Source: Cucumis sativus
Taxonomy: Eukaryota; Streptophyta; Magnoliopsida; Cucurbitales; Cucurbitaceae
DNA: 64,000 bases
Assembly: GCF_000004075.3 (NCBI RefSeq)
Contig: NC_026657.2
Location: forward strand, 39,666,732 to 39,730,731
Direction: 5' to 3'
Each line of letters starts with the position of its first letter. The stretch's first letter is position 1. The position numbers and the translations under genes are program-made. The notes under the pieces are model-generated. The model had not been told where the DNA came from and made no database searches. It saw only the letters and a program-made list of their open reading frames with translations. This document shows, piece by piece, positions 1-11,145 of this stretch.

Positions 1-2
1 TT

Positions 3-968
3 CCTGTTGCTTATCAATGGAGGCTCAACCTCAGAACAGGAGAGGTCAAAGAGAAATGTCTCATTCATCAATCAATCTTCATGGATTTCCCCTTCATTAA
101 CTTACGTTTCACTGGTCTTCCTAACAAATTTGGTTATGCTCAACTTCTCCACTCCTCTGCTAGTTCTAATTCAGGTATTTTTAAACACAATCCCAGTTAG
201 TCTTAGGGTTGTTTTCAAATACATCAAAACGAATATAGATTACGATATTTTTGTAAATATTTTTAGAAGATTTGTTTTTTCTAATCTTACATTGTCGTTG
301 AATTTAATTAGGGATGTTCAAATTTGGAGGCTTGGCCAAGTTGCACTTTCAACTGCGAACGAGTAACGATGAATTTTCATTGGTAATTTTTTCGTTTTTA
401 TTTATCTAATTAATTAAACCATTTTCAATTTTATTTTGAGATGTAACTCTATCTTATCAAACATGTTCAATTCATTTTGATTTTTTCTTTGCGGGCAAAT
501 TATAAAAACTATTTTTGATATAACAACTTGTAATCGAACATTTAGGTTAAAGTTTAATGAATTGTTTTTTTAAAATATATATAAGAGTAAGAAAATGGGG
601 ATGCAGGATGAGGAGATAAAAGTGGAAAGGCATATGTTAGAGGAGAACTCATATTGCAGTGGAGCTTCATTTGTTCCTAGAGAAAATGGAGAGGAAGAAG
701 ATGATGGTTGGATAATTGCTCATGTTCACAATGAGATTACTAATACTTCTCAGGTTAATTAATTATATATTCCATTCCATTCATTATAATCTTTTAATTA
801 TCTCACTAATCATATATATTATATATTCTTTAATTAGTTTAATTTAATCAGCAGGTATACATAATAGATGCAAGAAAATTCAGTGAGGAGCCAATTGCAA
901 AAATCACACTTCCACAAAGAGTTCCTTATGGATACCATGGTGCTTTCATCCCCCATCAATTTGAATAA
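3..968 (+). CDS. Carotenoid cleavage dioxygenase family protein, C-terminal part (gene cut by window start)
   Basis: Four exons read in phase: 3-174 (continues upstream of the window), 312-382, 607-753 and 855-968, ending in TAA. They give about 167 residues of the C-terminal beta-propeller of a plant carotenoid cleavage dioxygenase. Visible family signatures are FKFGGLAKLHF, the EENSYCSGASFVP block, the DDGWIIAHVHNE strand, and the closing VPYGYHGAFIP, whose His is by family knowledge the fourth ligand of the catalytic Fe(II). These non-haem iron enzymes cut carotenoid or apocarotenoid double bonds with O2. The HNE..TSQVYIIDARKFS stretch looks more like the CCD1/zaxinone-synthase branch than NCED or CCD8, but I could not align it, so subfamily and substrate are open. 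All three introns are GT-AG. The family is certain; the 5' half lies outside the window. Confidence 0.9.
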
Positions 969-1761
969 TTAATATTAATGCAAACAAATAATTTTTAATT
1001 TTTCTCCATTTTTAGTTATAATATATTTAGGTGTGAGAGTGAGCAGCAACTTTTGTAATATAATCGTGACTCTTTAATATATATTTATTCCTCTTCGTTA
1101 GTTTGATTGTACGAGAGTATATAATGATATAACAAAATTTTAAATTTGAACCGTCTATTTATAAAAGTTTTCAATATTGATAGAATATAAAATTTTATAA
1201 ATATTATAATATTTTAGTTTTCTATTTTTGAAATTTATATTTGTTTTTTCTTTCTCAATTTCTTTACTATAATTTTCAACATTTGTATACAAATATTTTG
1301 TATTCTTAATCAAATTGTTGAAAGAAAACTAAGTCTCAAATTACTCGCTTACCTTTCAATTTTTTTAAAATTTTTTTTCTAAAACATCTGGATAGAAAAA
1401 GTTATAAAATAAATAAAGAAAATTTGTCAAAAATACCAAATTTGATCAAATAACAAAATTTTAGATTGTATGGAGTGATCTTCAAATTTTTTTACTATTT
1501 AAAGAATGTGTCGTTTAATTACTTTTTTTTACCTTTCAAATTTTTGTTTAATTTGTTTAAAACGTTTGGATAGAAAAAGGGACAACAAATTAAAACAAAA
1601 CAAAATAAATAAATTTATGATTTAGAAGTAATTTTAATTTGTAGTTGAAAGATGTAAAATTAATAACATAAAGTTGAAATGTATATCACGAAACATGTTG
1701 TTCACATCACATAGAGATCTAAGAATCCGAATATGTAATTTCACAATTTCAGAAAAGTTGA
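969..1761. other. AT-rich intergenic stretch, no gene seen
   Basis: About 790 bases between the dioxygenase stop and the WD40 fragment. It is AT-rich, with runs of T and A and no open frame or exon-like segment that I could recognise. It presumably holds the dioxygenase 3' UTR. Confidence 0.6.
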
Positions 1762-2076
1762 GATAATAAAAATGAATGCTTGGCAGTGTTGGATGGCCAT
1801 AGAGGTCCTGTCAGATGCTTGGCAGGAACCTTGGAAACCATGGAAAACAGAGTAATGAACAAGATGGAGAGGAGTGTTTTGGTTTATAGTGGGAGTTTAG
1901 ACCAGACGTTTAAGGTTTGGCGAGTGATGGTGTTTTTGAACCATAATGATCAAGAAAAGGGATTAATGGAGTGTGAGGAGGAGGAGGAGGACTTGAAGAT
2001 GAAGAAGCTCTATGAAACGAGCCCTGTCTTGTCTCCTTCTTGGGTTCAGAAAAAGCTTCAACATAATTATTACTGA
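1762..2076 (+). pseudogene. Truncated WD40-repeat (JINGUBANG-like) C-terminal fragment
   Basis: The open frame reads ECLAVLDGHRGPVRCLAG, then a spacer, then LVYSGSLDQTFKVWRV, and ends in TGA at 2074-2076 after an acidic tail. This is the last one or two WD40 blades of plant JINGUBANG-like beta-propeller proteins: GH..PV..L, then YSGS.D...KVW. An in-frame TGA at 1759-1761 closes the frame upstream. No Met lies before the WD segment in frame, and no earlier blades are seen on this strand in the preceding 800 bases. As far as I know these genes are usually intronless, so this looks like a broken copy. A true 5' exon joined by an acceptor inside the frame cannot be fully excluded. Confidence 0.65.
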
Positions 2077-2095
2077 TTTTCTCATTGAAAACTGT

Positions 2096-2183
2096 AAATT
2101 TAACTACTGTAATCTTTGTAAGATTAAGAACACAACAAAAATTTAACTACTGTAATCTTTGTAAGATTAAGAACACAACAAAA
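2096..2183. repeat. Two-copy tandem repeat, 43-bp period
   Basis: The segment beginning ATTTAACTACTGTAATCTTT at 2098 recurs almost without change at 2141, running through GATTAAGAACACAACAAAA in both copies. It lies in the 3' flank of the WD40 fragment and close to the convergent end of the FORKED-like gene. Confidence 0.9.
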
Positions 2184-2256
2184 GACGGTATATAAAGCAG
2201 TTTCATTTTATTTCAATGTTTGAAAAGTAAGTGAAGTCTAAATTTTAAGGTCAGAA

Positions 2257-4514
2257 TCATTTCACGTAAGCACGAAAGTTCATCATATATTGTATCCCCT
2301 CAATCCACATTTGTTTTTCTCCTTTCCCACTGCATTCAAACTCTATTGTTCTATCTGTTGTTACAATTCCAAAGTATGCCCTCTGCTGCTCTCCATCCGT
2401 TTCCCTTTCCCTTTCCCGCCCTGGCCATGCTGCAATGTCGCAGTTTACACCCGAGATTATAACTGAAACAGGACATGGTTCACCAATATAGAGATTGTTT
2501 AGGCAACTGGAGAGATTATCTGTTATTTGAATGAAAGCTTTGTCTTACATTTTTTGTTTTTTGTAAATGTTCCTGCCATATACCTGCTTTTCAATTTTGC
2601 CACAACCTGTAGACATATTCAACTTCTGAATACTTAGTTTTAATCTCAAGAATATTGTTGAAAAGAAGATTAACAGAGTATTAAGAAAGAAACTTGATGC
2701 ATTGTTAATTGTCGAATAGGAATATTATTCTCAGAACTTCATCACCCCATCCATTTGATACGCTTCTTGTCTTACCTGCCAATTTGAATTTATGTTGAAA
2801 GACACTTGCTTCCAGTGAAAAATCCCTGTCACCATCATGTTCCTAATCTCAGTGAAAGCATCAGAAATTTATAATTTGTGACACTATTCAATCTAAATGC
2901 ATACCAACAGTACCAATTTGTTTTTTTTTATCTTTCGTTCTAACCAATACCTTTCCTTGTGCGTTTGAGAAGCTCTCCTCCTCTGGACACGTAGTTGATT
3001 GCTAACAAGATGTTTGATTCTTTCCCTTCTTCTTCAACCTTATCCTCACCCACCCCAAAGTTTGTGGCTCCCAACCCTTTCTCAAGCCTCGTCCTGAGGG
3101 TTGCAGCGCCTCTTAAAGCTGCAATAGTAAACAAATGTTGTGAGTATGATGCATTTTGCTACACCAGTTCTGAATATTAGCTGCTTATCAAATGTTCTTA
3201 GCAACCTGTAGCTGCTCCTGCTGTTAGGGTCATTATATCTCCATTAGTCTTAGCATTGATTGCAGAGTTAACTACATTCAAGATATTTTCATGGCTGGCT
3301 CCCATTTCCTCTGCCATCTCTATGCAATGAGATGCAACTAGAGCAGCTGCAGAAGCTATGGCTGCTGATGTCTTTAAAGGCCAGTTCTGATTACCCGATG
3401 ATGTCTCTCGTGACACGAGTGATGCTATAAATGCTGCTACTGAAGCAGCAACACCTGCAACAGATACAGCTGCATGTAATTGAGCATTCTGTGTTCTGAT
3501 TTCCTGCTTCTTTCTCTCCTTTTGATCCTTCATCCACCTTCCCAGTGTTTTATTTCCTCTTAATATGCTCTTATATAGCTGCATCGAAGGAACAGTAAAT
3601 CATGAATGTGATATAGTTTATTTTTTGTTTCCCATGTACGTGTGTTTGCTTTGAAGGAAAAGAGTGACACATACCCCATTTCCAAGCAGTTGCTGGTTGG
3701 AAAAGAACTCTGGGTTCAATGCTTGGTGAAGTAACAACAGTTCCTGCTCAAAAATAAGATGCATGTGCAATTCACTGATTTTGAGAGATGCTCTGCACCA
3801 ATATTATAAATGAAGTAGCACAAACTAATTCATTTGCAGAATTTATCTATCTACTGGTGTATGTGTGAATGTAGGCTGCAAACAGATTCAAAATAAAGTA
3901 CCTTCATTTCGTCACTTCCTCTTGGTGAAGCTGGAGGACTGTCTCCATTGGGTAAGTGCCGAAGTAGCTGAAATATTAAGAACACAGCCAACATACAAAG
4001 TTACAATCAGGATTAACATAAAAGAAAGGAGGGGGATTTGACACTTGAAACAAAGTTTTGAATTTATAGTTACATGCCATAGAACAAGAGAACATTGCAC
4101 ATTAACAGTTTGGTTTCACAATCTTATGAGGATTATTCAAGTTTGGATTTTTGCAAGATATAGAAAGTACTTTAAATGTAAAGGATACTACTTAAGAAAA
4201 GAAGGGTGGAAAAGGTATCTCACTGGTTCCCTCAAGACCGTGGATTTTGAATCATTTGGTTCAGCACTAAGAAAGCCAACCACAGAACTTTGAAGATGAC
4301 TTGGTGGATCATGGGCAGTGGAAAGTGCCTTGGAGAGCTCTTTAGCAGAAAGACTCCAAGATCTGCCAAGGTACTCCATGGACTCGATTGGAGTTTCAGG
4401 TAAAACACTTGAACCTGGTAACCAACTTGGAGGGCCATTTTCATCTATGTTTTCTAGCCGTTTTGATGAACATTTTGCTAAACATGAGCTCACTGAAACC
4501 ATTTCAACACACAC
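2257..4514 (-). CDS. FORKED-like / VAN3-binding protein (DUF828 plus PH-like domain)
   Basis: Eight exons keep phase: 4514-4224, 3967-3902, 3743-3675, 3578-3206, 3118-2951, 2825-2776, 2606-2549 and 2462-2257 (TGA), giving 426 residues; translation could instead start at the Met at 4502. Residues about 38-60 carry the PETPIESMEYLGRSWSLSAKELSKAL motif region that opens the DUF828/VAB domain. Residues about 95-270 hold the rest, including a helical Ala-rich block (VSVAGVAASVAAFIASLVS). From about residue 320 a pleckstrin-homology-like domain follows, ending in AAWPGRER and RAYFGIVTTDRTIEFEC. By family knowledge these proteins bind the ARF-GAP VAN3/SFC at the trans-Golgi or plasma membrane and help auxin-dependent leaf-vein closure. 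The acceptor of exon 6 (ACAG at 2829-2826) and of exon 8 (TTTCAG) were chosen because nearer AGs would bring in stops. Length fits the family. Confidence 0.9.
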
Positions 4515-6578
4515 ATAGACAATTAAATCACTACTCTAGTTTGGCTCTTTGTAACATTTAACCAAAATTATGATTTACAGTAATGTCAAGAGAAAGTGAC
4601 TATGCATGGCCTTACTTTCACTGTCTGAATTAAGAGAGATGAGCATGACTTATTCCTTCCGTCTTTAAATGCTCATTTACTGAAAGAAACAGAGACCCAG
4701 CTCCTTAGGAAAGGGAGGAAGTTCATTTGGGGTATTTAACAGAGAATGATGAAATGGAGGTAATGCTATTGTCCCGAGTTTCAAGAATCTCTTACTTTAT
4801 TGAGGAAAGTGAAAGCCAAACAGAGGACACGAATTCCATAGAAAATATATAAAAAGAAAAGGCCCCATTACTTAGTTTTTGCTATCTTTCATTTACCACT
4901 TAAACTCAACGGCCGCCTTCATGATTGCATGGTACTCATATCTGTCCTTCATGACTTTATCAGAAGGTAAAGTAAAAAAAAAAAATCTTGTAAATATGTA
5001 TCTATATCCATTGATTTTACACTAAACTCTGAACAGAACTAAGCAAGTAGTAAAAAGAATGTTACCATATTTTGCTAAAAGTTATGATCTTTATTTTTAT
5101 TCCCATCTCAATTGTTCCTTTTAAACTTTTCAAGAAGATTTCAACCATACCATACTTTATTCACTCAAAAAATAAAGTAAAAGGTCTATGAACTTATGTC
5201 GAACAGTTAGCCTGCATTATCAAAAAGACAAAATATATAGCCCCTAGAAAAAGAGTGGCATATCTCTTTTTTTCTTTCTTTTCTCAGGGGCCTGAACTTT
5301 TACTGCAGATAAACATCTGATGATTGATTGATATACAATTATAACATATACCAACACAATATACAACTTTAACAAAGCTTTTAAAGTGTGCAAGATTTAA
5401 AATTGTTAAAAAGGGTTTATATGGTTTGGAATGACGTACCTTTTGGCTTATCTAAGAGCCACGGGGAATTGATAATATTTGATAATGATGATCAATAATT
5501 ATGATAATCATAATGACAATCCCAAGGATGGATGGCCTCCCTCTGTAAACCAAAATGAAAGTAAACAAAAAGAAAAGAAAAAACATGAGACCCCCACCAA
5601 TGGAAAACGCCATCTATGGACTTTGTAACTTTCATAATTGCTGTTATATATTTAATCATAAAAGCAGTATATAGTGCACTATCCTTAGTGCCTCCTGAAT
5701 CTCAGGCACTCAACAATAAGCATTCATTTTTATTATCTCAACTTTTTTTTTTATCCCTCAACCCATTTGATTGCAACCTCACTCCAATTTATAGTTTCCT
5801 TTTATTTATTTATTTGATGATATACAAAACTCTTTACCAAAATTTATAAGGACAGACCATGGCGTGATTATGATATTTCAAATAGTCATCCAAACATACC
5901 ATCATTTGTCCACTTAAACAAAACTAAAATTTAAATTTTCATCCACTTCTTGAGATTGAATTATATATACCACATATATATGAAAGTTTTCCTTTCGTTA
6001 AATTTCATATAGCATGATAAAAATTGAAAAAACTTTAAGACTTTGTAACAGAGTTTACTATGGGATGCCAAAAGGTTCAAATTCAAGAGTAAAACAGTAA
6101 CTAATAGAAACCTCCAAAGTAGCATCATTATATCTAAAAATAGTAATATCGATTATGAAAAAAAAAGTCAATCTACTCATAATTTAATATGTAAAGGCAG
6201 TAAGCACCCAATCTCTTTTTTAAGATGAAAATTGATCCTCATGCCTAACTTTATTGAGTTCAAAGAAATTATATACATTTTTATCTGGCCACAGATTAAA
6301 AACAAAAAGAAAAAAGGTAAAATTTAATTAGGTACAAGAAATTTTTTGAAAAAAAAAAACTAAAAATTGGCCCTTTATTTTCCCTATGCTAACAAAATAA
6401 TTGGATGTACAACAAAAGAACAGAGGTTGAAATTGATGTAATGGCACCATGTTGTTAGCTCCATAATTTGAGAAAGGAAAAAGACGATGATGGCAACAGA
6501 AGGCAGAGAATCAGGTGAAGCACGAGGATCATTATTACTGAGAAGAGAGTTTTTCTGAAAAGTAATGGTGAACAACAT
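4515..6578. other. Upstream region of the FORKED-like gene; no further gene seen
   Basis: About 2 kb between two minus-strand reading frames. It must hold the 5' leader and promoter of the FORKED-like gene, which reads away to the left. Homopolymer A and T runs are frequent. Short open frames here (for example 5616-5849) have random-looking, F/L/S-rich translations and no exon signals, so no gene is called. Confidence 0.55.
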
Positions 6579-6953
6579 TCATAGCTCCTCAAGCATGCCA
6601 AACCCCAACCTCCAATTTTCTTTAAACTTCATCTGTTGTTGCCTTATGTTCTTCAATCTTAGATTTTGCTGTCGGAGGAGAGATTTTGTATACAAAACAA
6701 CATCAACACCAAACCCCATTACTCCAAACACAATTAAACTTAAACCCAATTCAATTTCAGCTTTCACGTCTTCATAGTACAGACTCATAACTGAGTAGGC
6801 ATCAAACAAGTCACTCACAAATACTGAAAACAGAGCCAGGGAAGATGATAGAAACAGCACAATCAAGAGGAAGAAGATAATGAGGAGGAGAATTAGAGCT
6901 ATGAAGGAACCATAGAGGCAAGCAAGAGCTAACAGATCCAAATTAGGAACCAT
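6579..6953 (-). CDS. Possible small hydrophobic membrane protein, unknown family
   Basis: An uninterrupted 124-codon frame starts at ATG 6953-6951. Residues about 14-50 are strongly hydrophobic (FIALILLLIIFFLLIVLFLS and onward), enough for one or two membrane spans. Residues about 72-92 (LGLSLIVFGVMGFGVDVVLY) form another. The C-terminus is basic and Gln-rich (SLLRQQNLRLKNIRQQQMKF) and probably lies on the soluble side. I do not recognise a family. An AT-rich sequence can yield such Leu/Phe-rich frames by chance, but the well-separated charged tail and central DVKAEIE loop look protein-like. No intron is needed. It lies alone between the FORKED-like and IRX9H genes, all on the same strand. 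Confidence 0.4.
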   Translation of the reverse strand: MVPNLDLLALACLYGSFIALILLLIIFFLLIVLFLSSSLALFSVFVSDLFDAYSVMSLYYEDVKAEIELGLSLIVFGVMGFGVDVVLYTKSLLRQQNLRLKNIRQQQMKFKENWRLGFGMLEEL

Positions 6954-8104
6954 CAGATTGGTTCGGTTCCGGGAATCCTTTGGAAGCCAGTTTGGTAATG
7001 GTTAAAAGTTGGAAGTTGAGGAAAGGAATGAGGATGGAGTGACCTGCACTCTATGCTATACTTTGGAGATTGAACTAAGGAAGAGGGAAGGGAACTGAGT
7101 TTTCAGTGGAGAATTTTCATAGGATTGTTGAGCAAGGCAAATCCTTCGCTATTCTTGTTTGCCACAAAAGAGAGTAAGAGAAGGAATCTAGTTTGGTCAC
7201 TGTACTTCTGAGTGTTAAGATCCAACCATTTCCAAGAAAGAAATTTTCAATCAATCAGAATTGTTCGATTTGGTTTCATATACAAACATCTGCATTTTTT
7301 CATTATCATGAACAAAATTATATGAAAATTGAATTATAACAATATGAACCCATCAAATCAAATTGAATGATCTGCTAGTGTACAGTATCAAGCCAAAGAC
7401 AATCCAGTTTGACGCCTGAAAAAAGCCATTCAAAATTGCTTTAACTTTTGCAATGATATAAAGGGAAAAAAACTCAAAGTCAGTCCTCTTCAAGCGCCTC
7501 AGCATCTATCTCTATCAATGAGAGGAAAATGCAGCTGGGTCCTTCTGTACAAAATATCAAATCATCAAATGTCCTTTATAAGAAATGGAGACCAATATTT
7601 GAATTGTACTACAACAAGACTTCCCTCCATAAGCTTTGCCATTTGGACAAAGTAAAAGCTTAGTAAAAGCTTGCATTAGCTACATAAAAGTGAATGTTCA
7701 GTCGTTATATTTGAAAGATGCTAGGAGGAAGCACACCGTTCATATCTCTCACCAACGATGCCAAGAAATCCGGACACGGGAGAAACAATTTGAAAATTAA
7801 TCCTGGAACATGGTGGAAGCATCTGCGCTGATCAAGGTGCCGATACAATGAAGTTTTTTCTGTATGACATGATGGCATACGGTCAAAAGTTAACACATGT
7901 TGGATTTGAATTGCAGACCATAGAACAAAATTTTACATCTTTAGGAAGTACAAAAAAGGTCACTGTAGGATTTCAAACATTTTAAAAGATAAGTTGCTGT
8001 ATGTTGGTGTAAATAAATAAAAATGGTCCCACTAGACTCAACTGAGATCCAATTGAAAATAGAGAACTTCAAGTACTCACCTTCCTTCTAGATCTTGAAT
8101 TATT
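6954..8104. other. Intergenic, including the likely 3' UTR of the IRX9H gene
   Basis: About 1.15 kb downstream of the IRX9H stop, which is read on the minus strand. A 63-codon minus-strand frame at 7705-7896 has no recognisable content and may simply be 3' UTR. The part nearest 6954-7200 is less AT-rich and may be the leader of the small membrane-protein frame. Confidence 0.45.
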
Positions 8105-11100
8105 TCATGTAAGTGAAGCAGTGGCATCTAGATAATTCGTCACGAACCATTTGTGAGGATAAACTGCACTTGACGGTTTAAAATTGACGTTCCAGACCAT
8201 GATTCTCGAGCAGTCTTCTAGGAATCCTTCCATTTGGCTTTCATCTTCCACGATTTGTTCGATGAAGTCGCTTGCCTAAAAGAACAGTTCCATTAGGTGG
8301 TAGTTTTTAAGGTGCTAAGGTACATATATGAAAAGTATGGAAGAGTTGATCTTGTTTTGTCATTTCTCATCCTCAAAGCAGTACCTATTTTCAGATTTTG
8401 TCTTGGTTCAGAATGTTTGATCCGTAAAGAGAGTTGGGGGATCAGTACAACCTCCAATTGGAGTGCTTTACAAGTTAACATAAATCTTGTTGTAATGTTC
8501 CCTCTCTCTTCATCTCTTTAGGTTGGAGGCCTTTATATGACCCCTCTTTTTAGGCTTAGGGATCCCTCATTCCTTATGCATTTAGGTTATCACTTCTTTC
8601 TTGGTTTGTTAAATATATATCAGTTTCTCATAACAAGAGTTATAATTGAAAGGGAAAAAAAGGAGTTTACAGTGGATATGTTGATCAAATATATATCAAA
8701 TCAATGTTTCCATATAATGATGTTAAACAGTTAGAAAGAAATGCACCTCAGGTGTACAAGTCAACGAGTTAATAAGCTAGCAAAATATACCACAGATTTT
8801 CATTTTCTTATTTTTTGATAAGAAACAATAGAATATCTTTATAGAATCAAACGTCCAAATAAAACAATCTAAGCCTCTACCAATGGAAGGATTACAAAAA
8901 GATCTTCTACTCTCTAAGTTGATAGCGTTGTCGTGGAGTTACAAAGCAATCTACATTGGGCACTCCAAGTGGAGGCTGTAAATTTATCACAGTTGAAAGG
9001 GGAAAAAAGGTTGATATTATGTTCTAATGTTCTAATTGTTAATGAGCTCTGTGAATTTGCATGGCAAAGGCTCAACAGTATAAAGCCATAACTTATGAAC
9101 AGTGGACCACGAACTATAAAGAACTTCAAGTCCTTCTACCATGGTCTATGAGAAGTATTTTCTCCCATTCTTTTGCTGGATGTCCCATGATAATTCTCAT
9201 AATGGTTTTTCAAGTCAAAGTGTCACAATTCATTACCACCATCATTCACTAGCTAGAAATTGAAGTGGATTATAAATGAAGAGGAACAAAGACTAACTTG
9301 GAGGCCATCTTTGATGGAATCAAGCTGCCTCACAGGTTCTGAAGTGCGTCGCTGCCACCTCTCTGGATCCCATAGTATGGTGCTATTGAAAGCAAAGCCT
9401 GATAGTTCAGCATGAAACCTGCGGAGTCTCATACTTGATTCATATATGTGCCATCCAATTACAAGGTTTCCATTACAAACAGGGCCTTCTAGAATGGATC
9501 TACTCGTACCCCCTAATAATTTTGCAACCGGCCAAGTTCCAAACCGTCTACAAATGAAAATTTTAAATACATAAACCAACTGTAAGTGCATTCATGAGAT
9601 GATTGATGCAGATATTGATGATGCAAAGACTACACAGCCTAACAAAAGAAAATGCCTGTTAAAGAGAAGATACAAACAGTTTGTAACAGGTACCAACAGA
9701 ATATCTTCCTGTGTATGCAGAGAAAGAGAATAGTAATGTTGACTCCACACTTTTTTTAGGTAAAGTACAACTTTGTTTTCTTTTTATTTCGATGGCGATT
9801 CTCCGGAAAAAGAGTTCACAAATTCATGCTTTTAGACAGCAAAGTAACATGCTAGAAAAACATGAGATTTAGTTTAGTTTATCTTTTTTTGTCAGTAATT
9901 TGCACTCACTTCTGTAATCTTCTTTGATGTTTGGGGTTTGTCCTGGATTCCATTTATCAATGAAATGTTTTTTTACCAAAAGAACATTATCATAAGTACG
10001 GATGACACTATGAAGAGTATAGTCCTAAATCCTAATAGCACACATACAAGAATGAGGCAACTGATATGGTATATAGGAAATAAAAGACGAGAAACTTTTA
10101 TTAACATGTCGGCCTTGCACCAGAAATCTCCCAACTTAATTGAATTAAAATTACAAGAGAAAAAACAGAAGTACTAAGATCCACAAGGCAAGTATTTTAT
10201 AAGCACTAAGAAATAACAGATTATTAACAGTGTGAACTATACATAATAGCAAAAGTACCTGATCTCCCTCATTTTCTCGAATAGATCAACCAAATAGAAG
10301 TTATTTTCATCTGCAAAGTAAACGATTCCATCAAGACGGTGGGTTTCAATGTGAGACAGGGCTAGATTTCTTTGATGAACTCTTCCATCTCTCGTATCAG
10401 TTAAGTTTTTAGTGCAAGCAATATGTCTAAACATAATCCCAGTACTCCTCAATACATCAGCTGTTTCATCTGATTGGGAGTACATTTCCACAACGATCCA
10501 TAGGAGAGGCGGTCGGACCAACTTTAGTGTGTGCGCCAAACGGCTAAGATAGTAGGCTTGTAGTGGGTGAGCAGATGTTGGGGTCACAATTATCAGTAGC
10601 TTTCGAGGCTCTAATTCTTGAGCAATTAGATGGTTATCCAAATTATCATAAGAAACGTTATTATACATTGGCACCTCTGGTAGGATTTGGCTACTCTTCA
10701 TGTCTTCGCTTTCCAATGGAATAAAGATGGTGCTGCTAAAATTATTCTGAGGCTGAGATTTTTCATCAGTGGATAACCTATCAAACTGGAAAGCTTGATA
10801 TTTTGACATGACATTCATGGATAAGTTGGTAGATGCAAATGGCACCAATCCAGCAAGAAACCCAACAAAAAAACACATGAAGAAATGGAACATCGACCTC
10901 CTCCAAATCTGAACCTTTGGTTTCGATTTGTCCAATGGTCTAGAAGACCTTGGAGAGTAGATCCCAAGAATAGCAGCTTGAGTTTCCAATGTATTAAATA
11001 GGGAATAGTGCAGTCCAGTAGATTGAGGGTGGTTTTGAGGAGATAGGGAAGACCTGGACAGGGGAGAACCTACTGAGCATGCTTCTCCATTCATTGAAGT

Positions 11101-11145
11101 TCCAGGCCGAGGAACTGGGGACAAGGTTCTTCTAATAGAAGCCAT
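8105..11145 (-). CDS. IRX9H: GT43 family xylan glycosyltransferase, IRX9H type
   Basis: Three exons in phase: 11145-10259, 9547-9298 and 8275-8105 (TGA), giving 435 residues. The N-terminus [16 protein letters not shown] is typical of the IRX9H/I9H branch. A type II Golgi membrane anchor follows at about 86-106 ([20 protein letters not shown]), then a stem and a GT43 domain with [84 protein letters not shown] and [14 protein letters not shown]. By family knowledge it acts in the IRX9/IRX10/IRX14 complex that extends the beta-1,4-xylan backbone in the Golgi, mainly for primary walls. At the position of the GT43 DxD metal motif the sequence is D279-E-N281, so the last Asp is missing. Plant IRX9-type proteins are thought to act partly as structural subunits, which would tolerate this. 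Confidence 0.92.

Noticed and set aside
7705-7896. 63-codon minus-strand frame downstream of IRX9H
   Set aside because: It lies beyond the IRX9H stop, shows no GT43 similarity and is probably 3' UTR or intergenic.
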